Below are positions 60,201-64,000 of a stretch of 64,000 nucleotides of DNA, piece by piece. Below the pieces are notes generated by a model. The model was given only the letters and a program-made list of their open reading frames with translations. It did not search any database and was not told the origin of the DNA. How positions within the stretch are numbered: position 1 is the first letter of the stretch; each line of letters starts with the position of its first letter. The stretch comes from Chitinimonas arctica (GTDB taxonomy: Bacteria > Pseudomonadota > Gammaproteobacteria > Burkholderiales > Chitinimonadaceae): positions 4,092,001-4,156,000 of the forward strand of contig NZ_CP041730.1 in NCBI RefSeq assembly GCF_007431345.1, read 5' to 3'. The position numbers and the translations under genes were made by a program.

Positions 60201-61243
60201 TTTACATTCCCACTGGTTTCATTGTCCGTAATAACGTCATTGCCTTCGCCGGCTTTGATGATGTAAGTATCCGCGCCTGTACCGCCCTTGAGCGTATCAT
60301 CACCTTTCCCGCCGTCGATGATATTATCAAATCCGTTTCCAGTAACATCATCAGCACCGCCGCTGCCAATGACATTGTAGATTTTACTGCCGGAAGAAAC
60401 GAGAATGGACCGCGTCTGTTTAGCAGTCATTAGAATAGCGATTTCCCCCGCTGAACCGGGCATTACGGATAAGTCGATATTAATCCTGCTCGCCTGTCCT
60501 CCAGCATTTCCCAGCTGGCTAAAATCAATATGATTTTGACCGTAAGGGTCCCAGATGGCCTTTCTTGTGTTTATGGATATTTTGTTGTCGATATTCCCGG
60601 GTAAATCTCCATCCACAAATTGATAGGTGGTGTCACCCTGAAAGCCAGTGCGACTGATACCGTAATATTTCTGTAGAATCTGCAGATTAAGATCCAGCGG
60701 AGCTATCGCGTATGGTGAAACATCCGTCATGACCGAGACGATGGCAGATGAATTTTCATTAGACAATAATTTTATATGGTCGTCTGCTTCATTGGTATGC
60801 GACTCGCCTAGTGCATGAAGTATTTCATGGAGAACATTTGCCTTCCATAGTGGTTCAGTCCACGGTCGCTCGTAAGCACGATCATCCATGATGATGTTGT
60901 AATAGTCCCATCGTTCTTGCTTGTCGGCAAAGCCCGCTGACTTTAACATCGAGGCTCCCCATTCTTTGATAAAAAACCGGGGGCGTATCGTACCGAACCG
61001 AATACTGGCAGTGTTCGCATCAGATTTTTGCACAAAAGTGACATTCAGATACTTTGAAATCGTATTCAAAAGGTCGGTGACTATTGCTTGCTGCGCAGCC
61101 GTGAATGTTTGAAATTGGCTTGCCTGTGACCGTGTTAGCATGCCTGAATAAAAAGTGGGCAAGCTAGACATAAAGGCGTAGGAAATCCGTGCGCCCGGTT
61201 GAAAGAGTGGGTTTAATGTTTTTCGGGTGTAATCGATTGTCAT
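54284..61243 (-). CDS. giant RTX protein with N-terminal metzincin (serralysin-like) protease domain
   Basis: Encodes 2319 residues without a Sec signal. Residues 1 to about 230 resemble an M10 protease: zinc site HEILHALGESH at 139-149 (HExxHxxGxxH, complete), then SVMTDVSPYAIAPLDLNLQI as a plausible Met-turn region. From about residue 300 to 2200 are dozens of Ca-binding nonapeptides (GGxGxDxLx type), in blocks separated by hemolysin-related units (such as QVWNRAAIQQKLLADSATAG). The extreme C-terminus (QLSSLVNAMAAFAPGDAALL, ending TANRLM) looks like a type I secretion signal. Serralysins are normally about 480 residues, so this is roughly five times larger. No type I exporter is nearby. It forms an operon with the upstream secreted protein. 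Confidence 0.9.
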   Translation of the reverse strand: MTIDYTRKTLNPLFQPGARISYAFMSSLPTFYSGMLTRSQASQFQTFTAAQQAIVTDLLNTISKYLNVTFVQKSDANTASIRFGTIRPRFFIKEWGASMLKSAGFADKQERWDYYNIIMDDRAYERPWTEPLWKANVLHEILHALGESHTNEADDHIKLLSNENSSAIVSVMTDVSPYAIAPLDLNLQILQKYYGISRTGFQGDTTYQFVDGDLPGNIDNKISINTRKAIWDPYGQNHIDFSQLGNAGGQASRINIDLSVMPGSAGEIAILMTAKQTRSILVSSGSKIYNVIGSGGADDVTGNGFDNIIDGGKGDDTLKGGTGADTYIIKAGEGNDVITDNETSGNVNFLGKVLRGGTREARNGSFVSESDSGVTYDWSPETGNHDLVITDVASKQTVTIHNFNSGQLGITLTDDIKAPVRNAGTVGRANNDMLGFLGDSEAQASALRWSPAATTDNVPTSGTVNFYGNGGNDFILAPDGNGLLDGGEGNDYIYTGNGGKHVLGGSGDDHIQGNWLLKPRVSKDANNRISEAEWARYRDWTLAYTPNSIFNDRFEWQRYGEASHVVVIRFDQGWGITGTPTRNSNPPVLDMRMDSFKAQNSSGFLADAGDGNDFAEGGNGADTLMGGTGSDSVLGNRGDDQLSGDAGDDVLRADEGDDTLDGGADKDTLIGGAGNDVMFGGAGDDFLYGGICGEAPDVDNDMLFGGDGNDTMSGGHSGSDSLYGGEGDDNVWGGDGAITDSNVVDGGAGNDVVSGGSGSNQVYGGDGNDLVFAATTNADRAQVGDSYVDGGSGDDAVQGSYGNDTLVGGEGMDDMWGDEGADLLNGQEGDDGLHGGVGRDTLDGGEGKDQLDGDDGDDELSGQTGDDVLNGGKGNDKLDGGSGKDGLYGGEGNDTITADSGDYVDGGEGDDILISADDGNTLLGGAGNDQLTGSSNSVLDGGEGNDVLAGGDHDRLVGGGGNDTLAAYADSVTLQGGGGDDRYEMADAIAGALSRSVVNDNSGANQLVLGATLANLRIGRQDKDLVFTAGGNGFILQGGMKKGNFRIAALSADPTMSANRVGAADSTQAVEADPAPIELDLSFKEVMDAAFTGAINLEFGDREQAEDFIGGRADDNVTGSLYADKLDGNSGNDTLSGRAGNDILIGDQGNDSLYGEVGNDQLEGGLGNDGYHYLRGDGHDQIVDAGGDDTLNLYEIARSQITVSANGRDLTLRLNDQDDVLIKGGLDGAIDHFAFGGDVVSLGYLLSRLRTGPLNLTGTAAAESLDGSLGNDTLNGLAGNDSLAGYDGTDTYRFALGDGRDTINDQGAIGESNTLLFAANIVRADMRLKQAGNDLLVSFINNTDALTIQNYFGVRGTISEMRFADGQVWNRAAIQQKLLADSATAGNDTLIGGASDDVLNGLAGDDDLRGEDGNDTLIGGAGNDLLSGGAGNNAYQFDVGFGQDTIAGTWTQAQDRIQFGAGLLASQLTLTRLAETGDLVIGFKDRPDTVTVQWFFAASSYNNLVMASFADGSSLTSRNLHDAYFANLATEQQDFITGTTLDDVLLGKGGNDYINGGQGADLLRGDADDDSLDGQEGNDTVIGGAGHDNLSGGDGSDLFILDGGGVDTLRDFKGSDTLQLWQGVGQDDLIFRRGYFRYQLDIGHKGSDDLAHLSDYWYYESPSVVKGGLIRRGDGTEISPETIYTLALRNGTNNDVMTNFDHSDRLLQGLAGNDTIQGGYGNDTLEGGSGNDVLEGYGGEDTYLFGRGDGQDIINNTDASYFGGGPTNTLLRGIVKLRDLRAADIRIRIDDPNNAKNLLLEVIGSNDTLKVGSYFKFIDSDRAGYYSTIAGIQFADGVVWGKDQIKQAARDYQLGYDQLFEGDAGNNLLWGQATRDLLRGFGGDDQLDGLGGNDRLEGGAGNDKYVFRGSWGEDLVYNAGGGTDWLIFTDVARNQFSFRREGMDLMVGVIGDASRSVRVLNHFNGGESAIAYVQPMSGNGISAAEIARLIPPNTPTTGNDNLNGTAAAESLAGGAGNDTIYGLGGNDTLSGDDGDDRLNGGDGDDNLRGGNGNDQLFGEAGNDLLDGGGGDNTLTGGLGHDFYIVSNGREVIVENANEGSDTVVTGVTHTLGANLENLTLAPGTAAINGTGNALNNVLTGNNGANRLDGGLGSDTYALAKGGGADVIRDFDTTANNVDAIQFKDVKSTEISAVQKVGVNLVLKYGATDQVTVENYFDATNALAYRIEQFKFSDNVVWNNTQIQAKVVTAKLQADLAQGSADIVLPRPPMVARQSISVDQQLSSLVNAMAAFAPGDAALLHQSIPAHEHYAPMLTANRLM

Positions 61244-61249
61244 GAGGAA

Positions 61250-61984
61250 TTAGAGAGCGAATAATCTATGAGTTTTAAGATAGCGAGCCACGTACTTTTT
61301 GCAAGCCGAGGATGTATTTTTACCTTTTTGCTCTATAATTTCTTGTGCCACATTTTTTTGACCTTCCGCTGGGGTTATCCCGTCCCAATAGCTAACACTA
61401 AAGGGGAAAAACCCCACCTCTGTAAACTCACCAGAAAGCTGCAACAGACTCAGCTCCTTACGTTCCTCAAGGAAAAATACATTTTCCTTTTCAAAAAAAG
61501 GCATTAACCATTTTTCGCGCCCCGCAAAGTCAACGCCTTTAGGCTTGTCAAACCCCCATTTGCGCTCTAAATAAAATTCAGGGAAAGGCAGTTCAATAAT
61601 AATCTCTTGCTTTGGCTTCATTGTGGATGATTTAAGCACATCATTAATTTCAAATGCACCATAAATCATTCTGAAGCCGCTAGTAATATTGCTGTTTTTT
61701 ATATCCCTGCCTTCATAAAGGCTTGAGCCATGAAAGTAACGAACATTTTTTAATTTGGCTGAAACGATATGTTTCGAGCATGCAACCTGTTCGCGCAGAC
61801 TTGGATGTACTTTTGCTTCCTCGCCCGACCACACATCTGTTTGAAATGGTGTTCCAATCTCGCTCACATCAGGCTTAACTGATGGCACTGAACTGGCAAG
61901 TGACGAACATATTGTCAGCCCAAACGCTGCACCGTATTGGAAAAGACGCGATGCGGCCATTGACGCAATTTTCCCTTTTAACAA
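61250..61984 (-). CDS. secreted partner of the RTX protein, unknown
   Basis: Encodes 244 residues from TTG at 61984, which has GGAG 6 bp before it and gives a good Sec signal peptide: basic MLKGKIASMAASR, then a hydrophobic GAAFGLTICSSLASS. An ATG at 61960 or an upstream in-frame ATG are less favoured. The mature part is beta-rich with KPKQEIIIELPFPEFYLERK and a segment FFPFSVSYWDGITP. Two cysteines (EQVACSKH, SSACKKY) may form a disulfide. No family is recognised. The RTX gene starts 6 bp after its stop, so they are co-transcribed; an inhibitor or chaperone of the protease is possible but unproven. Confidence 0.65.
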   Translation of the reverse strand: MLKGKIASMAASRLFQYGAAFGLTICSSLASSVPSVKPDVSEIGTPFQTDVWSGEEAKVHPSLREQVACSKHIVSAKLKNVRYFHGSSLYEGRDIKNSNITSGFRMIYGAFEINDVLKSSTMKPKQEIIIELPFPEFYLERKWGFDKPKGVDFAGREKWLMPFFEKENVFFLEERKELSLLQLSGEFTEVGFFPFSVSYWDGITPAEGQKNVAQEIIEQKGKNTSSACKKYVARYLKTHRLFAL

Positions 61985-62215
61985 TTTTCTCTCCTGATTA
62001 GTTTTTTGCTGTCCAGCTGTGCACTTACCCAATCCAATGAGAAGGCCCGGGCATGATACCTGCTGTCGCCAACTAGGGAAATCCGCAATAGTTAAGAGTT
62101 TTCTAATTCTCACTGCAATAGCAGACCTTGTCTAACGTCTCGCGATGATGGGAGTAGTAAGGGGCGAACAGCCGTCCACCTAACGAATGGCCTCGACATA
62201 CTCTATGGTCTAAGC

Positions 62216-62878
62216 ATGTGCGGCCGCTACAACGTCATCGACAATCCTAACGTGCGCGAACTTTGTGCCACGCTGGGTATAAAGCTTTACCCAGACACAA
62301 GGAAAAATATCGCCCCAGGCGGACAGGGGCAGTTTGTCGTTCAACGAGATGGGGAGCGCCAACTTCTCGACGGCATCTGGTCAGCGTTGATTCAGCCCAA
62401 GCCGGAGGGTAGCGGCTATCGGCCCCACCCCGACTTCAAGACATTCAACGCTCGAAGTGACCGACTAGGCACTAGCAAGCTTTGGCGTAGGCTATACACC
62501 TCCCAACGCGCCATTATCCCAACCAGCGGTTGGCATGAATGGGTAGGGAAGCAGTGCTACGAACTGAAGCCACTGGATGGGGCGCTGGCCTTCGGTGGCT
62601 TGTATCAGGTGTATGCCTTTGGTGAAGAACTTGTCCCGGCATACACCATCATTACGTGTCCGCCGCATGCTGGGCTGTCGCATATCCACGACAAGAGCCT
62701 TCCGCTCATCCTGCAGCTGGCTGACTTTGACGCATGGCTGGACCCAACATGGAAGCATCCCGAGATCTTTCAGTCGCTGATGCTGCCTAAGCTGCATGCT
62801 GGTTTACAGATCACGCCGGTTGATTCACCAAAGGCGCTGGTGCCTGTCGGGCCAATGGAGGTCGTAGAGGCGGACTGA
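62216..62878 (+). CDS. SRAP/HMCES family abasic-site protein (YedK-like)
   Basis: Encodes 220 residues. The mandatory N-terminus MCGRYN exposes Cys2, which crosslinks abasic sites in single-stranded DNA. NARSD (about residue 75), the GWHEW box with catalytic Glu and IHDKSLPLIL (with the active His) complete the SRAP pattern. It protects abasic sites during replication. Near attR and opposite to the RTX operon, it probably belongs to the prophage; phages carry SRAP proteins repeatedly. Confidence 0.93.
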   Translation: MCGRYNVIDNPNVRELCATLGIKLYPDTRKNIAPGGQGQFVVQRDGERQLLDGIWSALIQPKPEGSGYRPHPDFKTFNARSDRLGTSKLWRRLYTSQRAIIPTSGWHEWVGKQCYELKPLDGALAFGGLYQVYAFGEELVPAYTIITCPPHAGLSHIHDKSLPLILQLADFDAWLDPTWKHPEIFQSLMLPKLHAGLQITPVDSPKALVPVGPMEVVEAD

Positions 62879-63127
62879 CTGTCCAATTTCACATGTGACC
62901 GCATGTGTGGAGCCGCAAGCCGATTGAAGCCACTGAACTGCGGGATACTTTCACAGCTCACTGTTTTGCTGTCGTGTGGGTCGGTCTGAAGCCTCTGACA
63001 GAAACTCGTCATGAATAGGTTTGACTGAGGCCGTGCAGGGCAGATTTCAGCAGGAAATGAACGCGGCAAACGCCAAATCATATTTACAAATCAATAGCTT
63101 ACGAACCAGATCTTGAAGCCCGTCGCG
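62879..63127. other. non-coding end of the prophage
   Basis: About 250 bp between the SRAP gene and attR. No supported gene or strong hairpin was found; arm-type integrase sites are expected here but were not identified. Confidence 0.5.
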
Positions 63128-63175
63128 TTCGTAATGCGAAGGTCGTCAGTTCGATTCCGATCATCGGCACCAATA
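63128..63175. other. attR with tRNA-Thr 3' remnant
   Basis: Matches attL (9191-9238) at 42 of 48 positions: identical 18-bp start from the anticodon loop, identical 15-bp end with CATCGGCACCA, and six differences in the T-arm. The D-arm and 5' acceptor are missing, so this is not a working tRNA but the displaced 3' end. It lies just before a second integrase gene. Confidence 0.88.
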
Positions 63176-63177
63176 AA

Positions 63178-64000
63178 TCAAAGACTTAGGCCACCTTTCC
63201 GGGTGGCCTTTTTCTCGGGTATGCTAAAACTATGCTGTAGCATGTCGTCGAGCTTCGCGGCATGTTCTGCTAAATGCTGTGGCGCCAGGTGAGCGTAGCG
63301 CCTGGCCATCTCTTGCGACTTCCATCCAAAAATCTCCTGTAGCGCATAAATCGGGGTGCCGTCCTGAACAAGCCACGATGCAGAAACATGGCGTAAGTCA
63401 TGCCAACGGAAGTTGTCGATGCCAGCCCGCTTCAGTGCAGCACGCCACGCCTTCGTATTGGCTTGCTTGATGGGGTTCCCCCGCCAGCAAAACACATGGG
63501 TTTCATGTTGACCGGCCCGCGACCTCAACACTTGAATCGCTGTTTCGTTCAACGGAATGCCGTGGTTCTCGCCATTCTTGAACTCCTCACCATCTACCCA
63601 GGCAACGCGCCTGTCCAAGTCCACACGATCCCACCGCAAGCCTAAAACGTTGGCTTGACGTAAACCAGTTGCCAGCGCAAAGACAACATATGCGCGTTGA
63701 TGCACCGGTAATTCTTTGATCAAGGCTTGCACGCGCTCCTTGGTCAGCCATCGCACACGTCCCTTTGGCACCGGGAAAAGCTTGACTGCAGGCGCCCTTT
63801 CAATCCAATCCCACTCTCGCTCGGCTTTCCGCAGCATTGCTCGTAAGATCGCAAGGTGCTTGTTCTTCGTGCCCGCCTTGCCGGTGTGCTTTTGAATCGA
63901 CTCTTGGATGTACGAACTTTTGATGGCATGCAACGCCATCCCTTCAAAAAAAGGTCGCCACCATCGAATGATGATCTTGTCATCATTCAACGATTTTTTG
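63178..64000 (-). CDS. int: second tyrosine integrase (N-terminus beyond the window)
   Basis: The frame is open to the end of the window; at least 274 residues are visible. It has the same domain order as the first integrase: ATGLRQANVLGLRWDRVDLD, RWHDLRHVSASWL, GWKSQEMARRYAHLAP with the active Tyr. The two integrases share long identical stretches such as QANTKAWR and FRWHDLRH. The last codons run through a copy of the integrase terminator hairpin (63189-63208) and stop next to attR. It belongs to a second element inserted in tandem. Confidence 0.93.
   Translation of the reverse strand, partial: KKSLNDDKIIIRWWRPFFEGMALHAIKSSYIQESIQKHTGKAGTKNKHLAILRAMLRKAEREWDWIERAPAVKLFPVPKGRVRWLTKERVQALIKELPVHQRAYVVFALATGLRQANVLGLRWDRVDLDRRVAWVDGEEFKNGENHGIPLNETAIQVLRSRAGQHETHVFCWRGNPIKQANTKAWRAALKRAGIDNFRWHDLRHVSASWLVQDGTPIYALQEIFGWKSQEMARRYAHLAPQHLAEHAAKLDDMLQHSFSIPEKKATRKGGLSL
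63189..63213. terminator. terminator hairpin within the 3' end of the second integrase
   Basis: GGCCACC (63189-63195) pairs with GGTGGCC (63202-63208), followed by five T on the plus strand. It is a near copy of the hairpin at 9252-9276, but here it is inside the coding end rather than after the stop. Confidence 0.7.

Noticed and set aside
63128..63175. A second functional tRNA-Thr
   Set aside because: Only the 3' half is present; D-arm and 5' acceptor strand are missing and the T-stem has a mismatch, so it is an att remnant.
9236..63177. Insertion sequences or transposons within the prophage
   Set aside because: No transposase-like protein and no terminal inverted repeats with target duplications were recognised around the cargo genes.

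Overview
The window (about 60% G+C) looks betaproteobacterial. The left 6.6 kb holds the order hflX-hflK-hflC-hisZ-purA, typical of Betaproteobacteria, followed by a divergent pdxJ. The genus cannot be fixed from this sequence alone; a Neisseriales or Burkholderiales relative is most likely.

Layout. 1-9.2 kb is host chromosome: the HflX GTPase, the HflKC membrane complex, HisZ, PurA, PdxJ, a secreted protein of unknown function, a frameshifted GNAT acetyltransferase, a SUKH (SMI1/KNR4) protein and tRNA-Thr(CGT). From the 3' half of this tRNA to about 63.18 kb lies a complete-looking 53.9-kb prophage. It is bounded by a 48-bp imperfect duplication of the tRNA 3' end (attL 9191-9238, attR 63128-63175, 42 of 48 identical). 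Directly after attR a second, related integrase starts and runs off the window, so at least two integrative elements appear to sit in tandem in this tRNA.

Prophage. Leftward early genes are an integrase, an excisionase-like protein, an SSB-like protein with an acidic DDIPF tail, a Sak4-like ATPase, a Gp157 protein and three small ATGA-coupled ORFs. Next come a C4-antisense-RNA-like structure and a CI/Cro switch with palindromic operators. Rightward genes are an O-like initiator with an internal iteron origin, DnaB, a second DnaB-like ATPase, NinB, a DUF1364-like protein, RusA and a candidate late regulator. The virion genes are chimeric: a lambda-like packaging and head module (Nu1, A, gpW-like, portal, ClpP-type protease, gpD, gpE, FII-like, Z) and a P2-like contractile tail (V, PAAR, W, J, I, fibre, FI, FII, E, tape measure, U, X, D). 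Lysis is by a holin-like protein, a lysozyme, and Rz with an embedded Rz1.

Cargo. Several genes are not needed by a phage, and most lie opposite to the late operon: a membrane protein (21.3-23.0 kb), a diguanylate cyclase, a LecA-like lectin candidate, a CoiA-like putative nuclease between gpD and the major capsid gene, two small morons in the tail module, a chemoreceptor, a 2319-residue metzincin/RTX protein with a secreted partner, and a SRAP-family protein. The strongest candidates for undescribed biology are the CoiA-like nuclease, the 566-aa membrane protein, the giant RTX operon, the tandem helicase pair and the C4-like RNA with its following ORF and 11-bp repeats. All calls were made by reading the sequence; no database search was run.
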